From: Bugula neritina
Taxonomy: Eukaryota; Bryozoa; Gymnolaemata; Cheilostomatida; Bugulidae
Assembly (NCBI GenBank): GCA_964035545.1
Contig: OZ037765.1
Coordinates: 11,588,698-11,652,697 of the forward strand
Length of the DNA: 64,000 nt
Reading direction: 5' to 3'
In this document: piece after piece, positions 12,681 to 29,561 of the stretch
Layout: each line of letters begins with the position of its first letter
Numbering within the stretch: the stretch's first letter is position 1
Position numbers and translations under genes: made by a program
The notes under the pieces: generated by a model
Database searches by the model: none
Told to the model about the DNA's origin: nothing
The model's input: the letters and a program-made list of their open reading frames with translations, nothing else

Positions 12681-13800
12681 CTACAATAAAGAAAAAAATA
12701 CTACATTTATATATAATTGAATATTTAATAAAGTAATAGCTCTTAGCTTTCAATTTGCAAAACAAAATAATAACCGATTCAAAAATTTTTGCTATAATTA
12801 TTATCATTGTCACCAGGTAAACAATTTACTTACCTTATCTATTACTACTAGATCTGTTTTAATAAAAATGTTACTGTTTAGTTCTACTGACATAACAACA
12901 CTGCCCATAGCTATCGTTATTACATATTATAAACATTATCACCACACTAGGTAATCTCAATGATCAGCTAATATTATCATCGCCATATTTGGCATAAAGT
13001 GTAGCCTTGTTTGATGCCTTGTGACAATATCACAACTATAATCATGGCAATGTTGAAATCTAAATTAAATATCAATTAATTCAATATACATTAAATATCA
13101 ACATAAATACAAATACCAAATTTTGATATAACTATTAATATAAAACCTAGAATGAACTGATAGTGTGTTAAGCATATGTCTACAGTATGATTTGAATTTT
13201 ATATCACTAGAATTTCTAGAAATGCAAAAACATATCTCGTCCACTACACTACCATAACTAAAGGTTATGCCACATAAAGAAAAACTTCCACATGGCCCGC
13301 TAGTGAAAACAGGGTTTATCATTACGTTCCAAATTCTACTCTATAAACTATTAAAAATAATACTTTTTAATATTAGCCTGCACTTTTATTATCTATTAGT
13401 GTGACACGAAGTTTTAGGGCAATCTATTACTATCAATACTTGTTTACATTGCTTAGCCATCTTATATTAAATATGCCAGTTCCACATAAATCATACATGT
13501 ACATTGTAGAATGCAATAGAATTTTCTAGACTATTTTACCAAGAGCATAAAAGCAGATGCTTTGTTTATGCAGTCAAAGTTCAATAATAAAGTTTTTGTA
13601 AACAATACGAGACTATTATATATCATGGCAGGACATCTCATTTCTAGTTCTGAGACAAAAAGACATCATGATATTTTTGGACAATATATATTCCTAAAAG
13701 AGCCATCACACTGTATCCCAACTTTGTGACAAATTATAATTATGTTGCTGTTAAATGTCACGGTCGCACCTAAGGCTAAAAAGTAATGCTATCAAACTCA
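12681..13800. other. Upstream flank of SGSM3, first exon unresolved
   Basis: The promoter and first exon of SGSM3 should lie here or further upstream. A minus-strand block at 12834-12893 begins ATGTCAGTAGAACTA and ends at a good donor (AAG|GTAAGT). It ends in phase 0, while exon 12556-12680 needs one leading base, so it cannot be joined directly. An internal acceptor before STPKSGPF would restore phase but has a poor pyrimidine tract. Nothing else is recognisable. Confidence 0.4.
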
Positions 13801-13829
13801 ATATCATGCTCCTAGTCACAGTGATGGCT

Positions 13830-14575
13830 GGTATTATTACGAGTCATAGGCATACTAATAGTAATAGTATTAGGTATTAAGTATGGTGTTGCAGGTGTGT
13901 GAGTTACTCTCACTATCATTATGTTACTCATAGGAAAAATTATACTGACTGTTAGTATAATACTCATAGCAAGAGTCATACTGATACTGACTATCAGTAG
14001 AATATGCGTATAAGCATCACTGTATCAGTATAAATCTAATTACAAGTTATAAAGTATGCAGTAGTTAATAAGTATTAGAATAACTACCACATATTTAGAT
14101 TTATAATAATAATGATACCAATAGTGATACTCATTGTGGTTGTCATAGTCAGTATAAGTATAACTATCAGTATCACTATCAGTATGAATATCGCTATCAC
14201 TGAGTACTGACAGTGAGTATCACTATGGTCTATAGGTATCAACTAGAACTATAATTATCATAGTGATAGTGAGATAAGACTAAGTGTAACTTACACTAGT
14301 TGCAACACAATACTTTTACATTAACAATAACTATCAGTATGAGTATGTCTGTATCACTACCAGTGTATAACTATGACTATGAGTATGACACATTGACAGT
14401 ATCAGTATCACTATCAGTATCAGTATGAGTATCACTATCAGTATGACTATCACTATGTTACTGACTATGAGTATGAGTATGACTATCAGTATCAGTATCA
14501 CTATGACTATGAGTATGACTATGAGTATGAGATTTAGTATGACTCAGACTATCACTATGAGTATCTTTAAAATTG
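13830..14575. repeat. Degenerate hexamer satellite (TATSAS)n
   Basis: The segment is built largely from alternating triplets TAT and [C/G]A[C/G], such as TATCACTATCAGTATGAG. The purest runs are about 14155-14215 and 14395-14550. Reverse-orientation runs (ATAGTGATAGTC type) occur between 13900 and 14290. The middle base of successive triplets is nearly always A while the flanking bases vary. Any long open frame here is a by-product of the repeat. Confidence 0.85.
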
Positions 14576-15778
14576 TGTATCAAAATACATTATTTACCTG
14601 CAACAGCTTTGTTACTATAACCTTCCATGTATTCAAGTGTATTCACAACGATTGCGCAGCAGGATTTGGAAAAAAGTCACACAATATGTTACCATTATGA
14701 CTATGGTCGTTTTTAGTTGGCATCATCGACGTGAGATTTACAAGGATTTGAGCTTCAAATTGACTTCCTGTGTAGCACACAGACCTAAAGTTTTTAAGCC
14801 TTAGTTCAATAAAGATTTGCAGGGTCACCTAATGAGAGTACCGTAAACTTTGCAATTTTGTGATTAGTGTCCTATAGTTTTGCACTTGGATGACACATTG
14901 CACTCGCTAACGTATTGTTAAGACCGTACAAATGTCGGTAGCAGCACAATATTATACAGAACATTTATAGAAGACTGGGAGCTGCTACTAAACAGCAGGA
15001 TTTTAAATCCAGCAGTTATTGGATCACGTTATTTTCACTCGCATCTCAACTCCACTGCCTATTAGTGAGTTTTGTAGCCAATCAGTAAGCAAATAATAGA
15101 AATGATCAACATGGAATAGCATTCTCTGATGTTCACGTGGACAGCTCTGGGAAATTTATTTTCGTGTCAGTAGTTTACGAAATTCACAAACCAGTTGAAA
15201 CTGTATGAAGGGACAGCTCATCTGGGTTGTATTGAATTGATGTTCAACGAAGTTTAATCAAAATTTCATGACTAGCAAAAAAGAAGGCTTTGAAGGTTTC
15301 CAGTTTTAAAATTTATTTATTGATATGAACATAATTATATGGATTTTGAACAGTCAATATACTTTATTTAATTTATGAAATGATAAGTTTTAAAATTGAA
15401 AAAATGGTAGCGGAGTTTAGCAGTAAAGACTTTTTGGAAGAAGTACAATGCTATTAATATAAATACATGAACAGTGTTGGAAAACAATAACAATCACAGT
15501 CTCAATTACATCTCAAAGCAAAGTTAGCAGTAATTCTATAATTTAACAATACAAGCTTGGTGACTGCAATTATTATTGGTTTTCAAAATGCAAATGGACA
15601 TTAAATAGCATTCCATAGACAATAACAATGTAGTTAGAAGAACTTAATGGAGACAGCTGTGCTGAACAAAGCCATTCTAAGTAAACTGCTGCTTTTAAAA
15701 TACTCATATTTATTTTTTAAAATATAAATACATCAAAAAAAGCACAGATCATAGTCATATAGTTATTGCCAGAGCCGG
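14576..15778. other. Intergenic between satellite and eRF1 3' end
   Basis: This lies downstream of the eRF1 stop. No coding block with conserved motifs or coherent splice sites was found on either strand. Confidence 0.4.
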
Positions 15779-15784
15779 TTTATT
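15779..15784 (-). terminator. Poly(A) signal of eRF1
   Basis: AATAAA on the minus strand begins about 25 bases after the eRF1 stop codon at 15809-15811. This would give a very short 3' UTR. Other A+T-rich candidates occur near 15705-15720. Confidence 0.5.
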
Positions 15785-15808
15785 CCAAAGTAGAAGAATA
15801 TTGCATGC

Positions 15809-19767
<3,959 letters not shown>

Positions 19768-21113
19768 CTTTGATGATAATTATAACCCGTCACCAGATGC
19801 CCGATACTGTTGCCAATGAAGTAGCCTGTAAGTTCAATACAGGAGCACTGAGTATTGCAGAAGATAAGATAGTTGCAAGACATGTAAAATAACAGTTCAA
19901 TTATCACATTAATTTTGGCAACGTGCCAACTGCCAGACTTTTACAACTCTTTGGGATATAATTACATGTTGCAACATTAAAACAGAGCAGCCAAGAATTG
20001 ATATAATTTTTATGGAGTGGTTATTTCCACTAGCTTATATGTACAAACAAATACTTGATTGTAAAAAAATGAGAATTAACAAATTATGGAGGGCTATATA
20101 GAAAATAACACCCGAAAACTAAACTTTAAATGAATAAGGACCAAATGGCAGTCAGTTGCCATAAGAACGGTTAATTCAAAATGTCACCTATAAAGATGGT
20201 CAACTAATATATTTTGACTGAAAAAAATACACATTTAGTTATGTAGAGAAATTTTAGCATTATGTTTTGAACAAAGCATTTCAATGTAGATTGGTGGTAC
20301 TACTTTTCCACGAAATTTAAAGTCAATGAACCAGTAAAATAGTATACTATATTGTTTTAGTGGTCAGCAATTAGATGTGAGGCGAGATTAGCTCTAGGTC
20401 TAGCCATTATTACATTGGGTTCAGTATTTGACTGTGCTTTGAACTAGTTATTGCTAGACTCCCAGTCACTTATAGTAAAACTAAAACTTATTAACTTTCA
20501 GTAAACAAATTGATCACCAGGAGCAATATAAATATATTAAGCCTAGCCACAGTGAAATGATTATTGACTATAGATGCATACTAAGGCTTATCTTTATACT
20601 TATTGAGTTAAAAGTCATACTAATTAGTCATAATTATAAATTTACAAGTAATAGCCTAAGGATTATATAGTAATAGTAATACAAATATAATCAGTAAATT
20701 AAATCCTAAATTTAACTTAAACTGACAATATCTAATTATCACATCCATATTAAATTAGTATACTTATAGTTATAAAAGTCATATTTAGTTTCACTAAATC
20801 ATTTAGCTTAATTTATAGTAATACTAATATTCACATTTTCAGTTATGCTAGTTTTAAGGGTAGCTCAAACTATAAGCAAAACTCATATTCATTAATTGAA
20901 AAAGAGTAAAAGCAATACTTGTATAGCAATGGTACACTAATAATTAATTAGTATTACTATTTTGGTAATTAAATAAGCTTAAAGATTAAGATTAACAATA
21001 ACTTTAAGTACAAAATAAAATATTTTCATGGCATTACTATTACTGCAACTCTTTTATGAGTCATAACTTAAACTTAAAGTTACTGGTTGTGTTGTAGTTA
21101 ATGTTATAGTCAT
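19768..21113. other. eRF1 upstream flank, no further gene
   Basis: Immediately upstream of the eRF1 start, so its promoter should lie here; no clear TATA-initiator arrangement is identifiable. From about 20550 the sequence becomes very A+T-rich with short TAGT/ACTA words. No coding signal was seen. Confidence 0.4.
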
Positions 21114-21121
21114 AATCACAG

Positions 21122-21533
21122 CAGGGTTGGGGTGAATTACATATAAATGTAATTAATTACTATTAGAATTACTTTTGTTGTCACAGGAGAGAAATAAAAG
21201 TTCTATAATCTCACTTCTGGGGTCCAACTACCCAGGGCAATTTTGGCAACAGAAAACATTCCTTGTAACGAATAGACATTAAGATATTAAATTGATCTGA
21301 ACTTTTTATTAAACAGTAGGCAAGGCAGGAAAAATATGAATTTTATAAGATTTAAAAAGTTGAAGTAATTGTAATTGTTATGTAATTATAAAGTAGTTGT
21401 AAAATTCAATTACATTAGCAATGTAATTAATTACAATTACATTTGTATATATCAGTTACAAATTACATTAAATTACTTGAAAAAAAATGCAATTAATTAC
21501 AACCAATTACAAATTACAATTACCTCAACCCTG
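21122..21533. mobile_element. hAT-type MITE, 412 bp, 8-bp target duplication
   Basis: The element begins CAGGGTTGGGGT and ends with the inverse of CAGGGTTGAGGT, a 12-bp terminal inverted repeat with one mismatch. It is bounded by a perfect 8-base direct repeat AATCACAG at 21114-21121 and 21534-21541. The subterminal parts are made of GTAATTAATTAC-like words in inverted arrangement. There is no transposase; the only open frame is translated A+T repeat. CAGGG-type ends plus an 8-bp duplication are the hallmark of non-autonomous hAT elements. Confidence 0.88.
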
Positions 21534-21541
21534 AATCACAG

Positions 21542-24500
21542 TATCTACCTGAACCTTCAATATTATTATAATTTTGTTGTACTTGTTGACTAATATTTGA
21601 AATTGAAACCATAATATTTATATTAAGTATTAATGTTTAGAGTACTCCACACTTGAATCGACCACGAAGGCCCACAACTACAAGTATTAATATACTATAT
21701 AGCAATTATTATAATCACTAGTGACATCAACTTCGAGCAGTCGACATCAATGATAATTTTGATATCGAATATGAACTGCAAACATCACTATCAGTATCAC
21801 TATGACTATCAGCTTTAAATTGAAGCTCAACTAAAATTCAGTTAGTCATAGTGTTACTCTAAATTTTAAATCTACTTTTAGAGCTTTGCTTAGTAAAACC
21901 CTCGGTTTTACTTTTAGTTTCAGTTTAGAATTGCACTTACAGTTAAACTTACGTACAGTTAGTGTTACTGTTACACTTACAGTAAATCAAAATAAAAATG
22001 TACTTAAATTTTAAATTACTCAATTACTGAATTAGCCTTATACTTAATCTCAAGTTATACTAAATCTAATACTTATAGGTAGATCAGAGGTAAACTCATA
22101 CTGATAGTCATACTGATACTAATAGTAATACTAATAGTGATACTCATTCTCAACTTATTCTTATACTTATTATTAAAACATTAAAATAATAATTAAATTT
22201 AATATTATATTCGTAAATTATAGTTATACCAATATTAGTGTTTACTGATGGGCGTAACTATACTTAACGTATATCAAAATAGTGCATGTAATGCTATATT
22301 CAAACCTATTTGTAGCCCTACCTAGAGTTATTGTTGGCAGAAATAGTTAACTTCAACCTAAACGCTCAAGTTTTTCTTTCAATCATCGGTGGCCCATGTG
22401 AATGGCGACATGGCGAAAGGAACATAAAGTGCTTTTTTATTGGTGCTTCACAAAAGTAGGAAACAGCTAATAGACTAATCAAGATTAGTTTAGTTAGTTA
22501 ACCAATGGTTAGGCGCTTTGCAAAATATAGTCCGAATAAAATAAGAAGCATTTTAAATATCTTTTGTCAAAAATCAAATTCTATTGTACCTGCTGTTAAC
22601 AATATTTTACTAAAACATCAACAATTGGTGCAATCTCGACGGAAACAATTATAATAACAGTGACGTTATCCTAGCAAAGACATAGTAAACAGTGTCCAAG
22701 TTAGTATAACTCAGACTCTCACTCTACCAGTAACTATAAGTTTAAGTCTAGCTATAAGCATAAGGAAAAATATAACATAATTCAAATTATAATAAACATG
22801 AAGTTTAATTACCGTTATAATTATTAATATTATTTAAATAATATTAATATTTAAAATTATTATTTTTAAGAAAAACTTAATAACTATAACTATAAGTATA
22901 ACTTAAAGTTAATGTATAACTATAAGTATAATTCATTAATTGAAATTAAATTTTAGTTGATATTATTATTAATATTATATTTATTATTATCATAAATTAT
23001 ACTTGATCTTGGTTATTTACAGCTTGAGTTACTCTTGCCTATTACTTATTTTTAGAGCCATTATTATTAGTATTACTATTACTGTATTAGTATTACTATT
23101 AGTATAACATTAACTTTATAAGTAGAACAATAAGATTAACTCTAAGTATAACTAATACTAAACTATAAGTATCAGTACTATTAATATTAGTCTGAGTATG
23201 AGTTTCACTGTAAGTGTATGATTATCATTATGAGTATGATTGATTAATATTATGGTATTGATGATGATTTATAATTATTGATTATGTTACTCTTAATCCT
23301 GAGCCTAATGATCATAATTTTAATTTTATAATGCTGAATACAAATTGGAATTGAAATATATCAATATGAATATCATATTTAAAAATAAAATTTTAAAAGT
23401 ATAAATTATACTTAATGGTAGTATAATAATAACAATAATCATTATATTTATTGTAAGTATTACTATTACTATTAGTATAACTATACAGTAGTCTATAGTC
23501 TATAGTAAGAGAAGTATAAGTTAATTTGATGATTATCAATATCATTATTCATATATGTAATACATATTATATATACTTATATAGATTAGATTATTGCTAG
23601 TGAAATTGCACTTTGCTATGCCAAAAAATAAAGTGATAGTTAAAGGGAAATTGGAAGTGAACAGCTATCGCATGTAACACTATGATCATAAGATTAAGAT
23701 ATGCTTCAAGCAAATTTTTATAATTAATATCATACCAATACTGAACAAAATGCAGGACATTTGACAATAATGTTAAGCTGGAAATAATGATATCAACATA
23801 TTTTCTTTTTTCTTTAATGTTTTTAGTACTTCATTTTCTCACTACAACTCTGACTTTTAAATTTGTTCACTTTAACCAATTGAGGTTTTCTGACATAGAT
23901 GACCTTCATAAAAACAATTATCATCTATAATAAAATAATGAACAACAGTATGTCAGAAAAAGTCTAAATTTATCAATAAGAGACTAGTTAAACTATCCTC
24001 TAGCAATGCTATAGTTAACAGGAAGTAATACAGGAAAGTGGCTACTATTATAAGATAAAATACAATATTACTGCAAACATGTGCAACAGAAAGATGCAGG
24101 GTCATCATGTGGTATAATCAACCCTATTCCTTAAATGCAATAATAACCACTAATAAAAAATTTTCTCAACATAATTTAGATCAAGTTTGCAAAGCATCAT
24201 ATTCTGTAAAAGTTTGTTAGAAAAAAGCCACTAAGACTAGAGAATGTTGGATAATAAATTATGTGTAATCCCTCCGACTCTTACAACATATGTCCTGAAA
24301 TAGAAAAATAAAACACCAAATATGCAAAACATCTAACGCTTGCGTATTGCCTGGTCAAATACACTGCATTATCACTCATTTACTAAGCAACAGGTTAAAA
24401 AACGGTGATAAATTGTAAACAAAAATGTGCTGGTATTACAGAACACAAATGTAAACAATTTCATGCGAAGTTTATCAATTTCAAGCATGCTGACAAAAAC

Positions 24501-24602
24501 ATCTGTGGTGTAAAGTATTTCATAAATTCATGCTTAAGTGCATATATTATTTGGGAAGAAAAAGATAATACCACTTTGCCCGGAGAAAAATTAAGAAATG
24601 CT
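21542..24602. other. Gene-free A+T-rich repeat region
   Basis: No coding signal was seen. Short runs of the degenerate hexamer grammar recur at about 21780-21810 (TATCACTATCAGTATCAC), 22095-22150 and 23055-23240 (TATTACTATTAGTATAAC types), on both strands. Long stretches of TTA/TAA words occur around 22780-23000. Confidence 0.5.
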
Positions 24603-24611
24603 CTTGTTTAT

Positions 24612-24851
24612 TGTGTCCTCTAAAATGGCACAGGTAGCAATGGCACTTGGTAATGATAGCGCAAGTGGCAAGGTAGGTAAAAATGGTACTTTTTCAATAT
24701 TAGGATTTGGACTGGGCTTTGGGGTTTGAGTTTAGGGTTTGAAAAAATTTAACATCAGTTTGCCATTTTACCTATTTTCCATGTTTGCCATTATTACCTG
24801 TGTCATTATTACCTGTGCCATTTTTACCTAATGCCATGTTTACCTAAAATC
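24612..24851. mobile_element. Hairpin (foldback-like) element, copy 2
   Basis: A shorter relative of the 1174-1544 element in the same orientation. The left arm has decayed AAAATGGCACAGGTA units. The shared core TTTTTCAATATTAGG is followed by a G-rich stretch and AAAAAATTTAACATCAGT. The right arm has TGCCATTATTACCTGTG units and the same terminal TTTACCTAAAATC. The flanks carry CTTGTTTA at 24603-24610 and 24852-24859, an 8-base direct repeat (the ninth base differs) in the position expected for a target-site duplication. Non-coding. Confidence 0.72.
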
Positions 24852-25009
24852 CTTGTTTACAACAGCATTAACCGTTGCAACCTCTTCGCTTTGAAAATCA
24901 AACTTCACCATCAAGCCATTTTTAAATTTTATATTTGTATTTTAACTTACTATTCTTTAACATAACATGCTCTACATTCTACAGCATAGTATTTTATAAC
25001 AATAATAAG

Positions 25010-25047
<38 letters not shown>
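25010..25047. repeat. (AT)n(GT)n microsatellite
   Basis: About 13 AT dinucleotides run directly into about six GT dinucleotides, some 400 bases upstream of the ZIP transporter start. Confidence 0.9.
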
Positions 25048-25449
25048 AGAATTGTGGAATGTAATTCAATTTGAAGCTGTTAATAATAGAATCACCTTAT
25101 TCAAAGTTTTTTGACTCTTTGTATTCATAAATAAATTTTAAATAGTTTTCTATCACACGTGCATTTTTTAGTAAAATTTAACTTTGCCATATTCATTGTT
25201 GTATATCTTCTATAAAATGAACACTATCAACATTCAGAAACTAAATTTGTGTATAAAATATGCTTTATTTATTGCGTGAAGAAAATATAATTTATTTTTA
25301 ATAAATACAGTTTGCTTTTAGGTTGTTACAAAGTTTTAAATACGTTATTGTCACAAATTTTAGGTAGAAGGGCCATGGTGGAGGTCTTGAAGTAAGCACT
25401 TGGGAAATGGTTGTTACTGCTTCTGTTGCTACAACATAGGAAACCAAGC

Positions 25450-27156
25450 ATGGAATTAGTGTTGTTACAGCTGTTTGTGATGTTGCTGTTCTTTTGCATT
25501 GCTTTAGCAGCAACTTTGATTCCTGTTTTTATATCTCATCGTCAAAGATATCAGAATCTGACCAACACCAAGTGTCAAGCAGCTTTAAATGCTGGTAATA
25601 GTATTGCTGGTAGGTTTTACTATGTTGCTGGTAGTTATTTTTAATATTGGCAAAAGTGGGTTATCTAATTAATAAACCAAACATCTTACCAACTACATGA
25701 TTTATATATTTAAACTGATTCGTGAGGTGTTTATGCAGAAATACCATCCTTTACATTATTGGTGATAATAACTGCTGAATATCCCTATAGTATTTGCTAA
25801 ACAAACCTCTCAATCCTTATGTCTGAGCTGCTTCTTAGTAATAATGTTTTTTTTGTATTTCTAGGAGGTGTTCTGCTAGCAACATGTTTCATAGCCCTGG
25901 TTCCCCTTGTTGAGCATTCATATAGTGAGGTTGTGGTAATGCTGGAGCCAGCCAATAAACATTATCCATATGCTCAGATGACAATTCTTTTTGGACTCTT
26001 TCTGGTTATTTTCATTGAACAATTTGTCGGTTTCATACAAAAAAAGCAGAAAGGTGAATTATAACGTAAATCATTAGATAGTTCATTGCCTGTCATTAAA
26101 TATTTAGTCTTTGTTTTCAATGTTGATGTCCAATTCGTTAGTCATGAGTTTTTGTGCTGGATACCAAAGTACACTTCAGTAGTGTGATAACATGTTTGAG
26201 CTTTTTGCTACAGCTATTGCTCTTACAACAAAGCTACTATAAAGTTACTTTTTGTGTTGTAGTTATCTTTCTTGCCATCTCCTTTTTGTATTATTCTCTT
26301 TATATTTTATACAATAGCTACTTTTTAACTAGGAGAATATAAATCTAGGCTTTGGTTAACATATAAATCAAAAATGTGAAAAATGTGAACCTGCTAATCT
26401 CAATTATCTCAGCATGTAAGCCAAAAATGTCTTGAGTGATCTGTGTTTTTATACATTCAATGTGCGTCTAAATGTACTTAATTTACAGAGCTTGATCACT
26501 CTTCCATGGCTGATGAGTTAGAGACTTTGTTTACGGATGAAGAGGAGACAACTTCATCAGAGAAAAAACATGAGGTTCACGGACAAGGGCATTCCCATTC
26601 TCACTCGCACCACAATGTAGTCTCCAAATCTCTCTTACATAGCGTTATATTAGTTATCACCCTTGGATTACATACCCTATTCGAAGGAATGGCTATAGGC
26701 CTAGTTGATGATATCAACTGGTTAATAACTCTAGTATTAGCTGTCGTACTTCATGAATCCTGCTGTGCAGTTGCTCTTGGTGTGAATCTAGGACAACAGA
26801 GCATAAGTCGTAAAACTGCCATTGTTGTGTGTGTAGTGTTTAGCTTAATGATGCCAGTTGGTATTGGTATGGGGTTAGCACTAGGTAGTGTGCGAGGATT
26901 GGCTGGGTTAATCCTCACTGCTATTCTGCAAGGTGTTGCTACTGGCACGTTCATCTACGTTTTGTTCATTGAGATTATACCTGCATCTATATCAAATGCT
27001 AAAAGTGTAGTGCATTTGGTGCTAATGTTTTGTGGCTGTGCATTAATGACTTTAATTATTATCTTTACTCACTCTCATGGTAAATCAGTTAGCCACTCGG
27101 CAATGTCTCAGTTTAATTGTACAGTGGATGGTTCTACTGTTATGCCTCAACTCTAA
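25450..27156 (+). CDS. SLC39A: ZIP-family zinc transporter (SLC39A1-3 type)
   Basis: Three exons, 25450-25609, 25865-26053 and 26489-27156, join in phase 1 to give about 338 residues, near the usual 320-340 of this subfamily. ZIP proteins carry zinc or iron into the cytosol through an eight-helix bundle. Helix 1 starts at the N terminus; helix 2 contains AGGVLLATC, matching AGGVFLATC of ZIP1; helix 3 is ILFGLFLVIFIEQF. The cytosolic loop has a histidine cluster HGQGHSHSHSHH at about 146-157, a common metal-sensing feature. Helix 4 has LHTLFEGMAIGL and helix 5 LHESCCAVALGVNL, the two metal-site helices. Then come MPVGIGMG and GVATGTFIYVLFIEIIP. Helix 5 has HE where ZIP1-3 usually have HK. The start was taken at the first ATG after an in-frame stop. 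Probably a plasma-membrane importer; direction is inferred from the family. Confidence 0.95.
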
Positions 27157-29561
27157 CACTGTAGTTGCAGTTATATTGTGTTTATTTTTAGTCTTATAGT
27201 ATAGTTTAACATAACATTTAAAGATTTTATTAATTTTTTAATTGTTTAGACCAAGCTTCTAATCTCATTTTCCTTATACTGATTTGTTTATGTTGTTACA
27301 GCCAAAATTCTTTATTATTTGTTTGTGCATTGTTAATTTGATTAAAAAGGTTTGTTACAAAAGTTTTATTTATCAAGGCATTTTACTAGTTACATTTTTT
27401 TTATTGAGTATGTTTTCGCTCTAATATTTTGTATGGTACCATTTTATAACTGAGTTATATTTATATTGATTGAATCATTGCAGAAACTGGTTTCATTTCA
27501 GTTGAATAGATACTTAATAATTAGTTAAATTTACACAAATCTTTGTCGTAATTTGGTTACTGGACTGCTTAGGCCTTAGTGTGTCTATTTTCTACTATGC
27601 ATATAGTAAGTAGTCACTGTACCAGCTTGTTAGAAAGCACTGTTCTGTGCATCATCAAGCGACACTTAGCATTTATAGATGCAATTTGTACAATTAGAAC
27701 ATAATTTTAGCATTAATATTGTATAATGAAGTTTGTTACACTAGTATATTGTTGGAATGTCAAATTTTGATGCATTCATGAAATTGTTTCTCAAATGTAC
27801 CAAGACAGTAATATTGATCTATTTGAGTTTTCCTCCCTAAAATATCTAATGCTCAAGAATTGGCAGTAGTTCATAGAAGCTTAGTTATAAAATAGCATTA
27901 ATTTATTATGGTACACTGATACCACTTATAGTTATTTAGGGAAAATTTAACGTATAATATTCTACATACATGAAAAGCTCAATCTTGTATAAAGAAATAA
28001 AATAAAGATTATAAAGTTGTCTTTTCCTGCGCAATCAGATTTTTGGTGGCTCAAAATTTAAGAAAGATAACTCCATAAAGTATCACTCGTTCTATTTCAT
28101 CGGATAACTTATTGGTGTATGAGTATCACAAGAAGCAGCACTAAGTTAGGGTACAGTATAATATTTTGGAACACAAGTTGTTGTCTGAACTCGGAGACCC
28201 TCAAATTAATGTACTCAGTGACTGCCAACTTAGTACTACTTCTAGTGATTTTTTCATTGTACGGTGAATCTGAGCATCATATGATCTAGCCAGTAGTTTT
28301 TGTTTCACCTAGATGGATTTATGGAATTACAACCTTGCCGCCCGTTACAATCACACTGGTTGAAACTTAGCATTTCACACTAGCTGAAATGTTACATCAT
28401 AAATATTAGATCGATTATCATTATTACAAATTAAAGCTAGCTTTTATTATTACAGATGTAACTATAGTCTATTAGTATTAGTAATATGATTATGTTAGTC
28501 AAATTTATGTGACTGATTGTGGCAGGTGGCTAGATTTAGATTTACTTTTACTTTTAGACTAAGACTAAAGTCACTAACTCTAAGTAATAAGTTAGTGACT
28601 AACAGTAACACTAACAGCAACGTATAAGTCTAACACTAACGATAACAGTAACACTGGCACTGGGTAACAGTACCACTAGCAGTAACACTTACAGCTACAA
28701 TAACTTTAAGTCTAACTGAGTAACAGTAACTGTTGGTGACTTGGTGTTACTGTCAGTTTAGGAAAATCAAAATTCCGAGTTAGAGTTAGACTCTGACTCT
28801 TAGTCTTAGAGTTACTGTTAGTGTTCAGTCTTGTGATAGTGATACTCATACTGTATGAGTATCACTTTAGTACAACTAGTACATCAAATTGAAATTTAAT
28901 GCACGTGACTTCAAGTGAATACCATTATAAATATTCACATTTATATTGCTAGCACTACAGTAACTGAACTACCACTACTACTAGAAGTACTAGTAGAAAT
29001 AGATGTAGCATTGCAACAGTAGTTAGGCTTTATTGCAGTGTGAGGGCTGAGCAATCAAACTAAAAGTATTTTAGCTATAGTACGAACAATAGCTTTCAGT
29101 TTATAAAAACTTTTAGTATATTATTAATTAAATGTATTATTGAAAACCAGCACTAATAGTAATAGTAATATACATAACAATATGTGCATTTTTATTATAT
29201 AGTTTCGTTATTAATACTCTTATCGATTTTGTTAACATTCTTCACTTTCATTATGACTTTCATTGTCAAATAATTGGTATTTTTAACTATAAATGTATTT
29301 CATTAAACTGCTTGCATATTTGCCATTATATGTTGCTATTCTACCAAACTTTATTTTAGCTTTTAATCTTATATAAAATTTTATTTCAACATTATGCTTT
29401 TATAAACATTTACAGTGTAACAATTTATCTAGTTCGTGAATGTTTGCCATAGTACATAGAAACCAGTAGCTGTGAAATACTTTAGAGCATGACAAAAATG
29501 GTAGAGTCAGCATTAACTAGAGAAATTCTCACTCTGATTATTGTGTTTTAAATTATAAATA
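27157..29561. other. ZIP 3' UTR and repeat-rich intergenic
   Basis: The first clear poly(A) signals after the ZIP stop are overlapping AATAAA copies at 27996-28006, implying a 3' UTR of about 850 bases. Beyond, 28560-28870 is a degenerate array of TAACAG/TAACAC words, a variant of the hexamer satellite at 13.8-14.6 kb. No coding sequence was seen up to the pogo-like element. Confidence 0.5.

Noticed and set aside
13830-14575. CRISPR-like or regulatory array
   Set aside because: Animal nuclear context, no spacers of constant length and no unique spacer content; it is a satellite.
14425-14700. Plus-strand frame of repeated SMTISIT residues
   Set aside because: Pure by-product of the TATSAS satellite.
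21375-21593. Plus-strand NYNQLQIT-rich frame
   Set aside because: Lies inside and beyond the hAT MITE and is translated A+T repeat.
26154-26342. Plus-strand hydrophobic frame between ZIP exons
   Set aside because: Falls within the second ZIP intron; the flanking exons join directly in phase without it.
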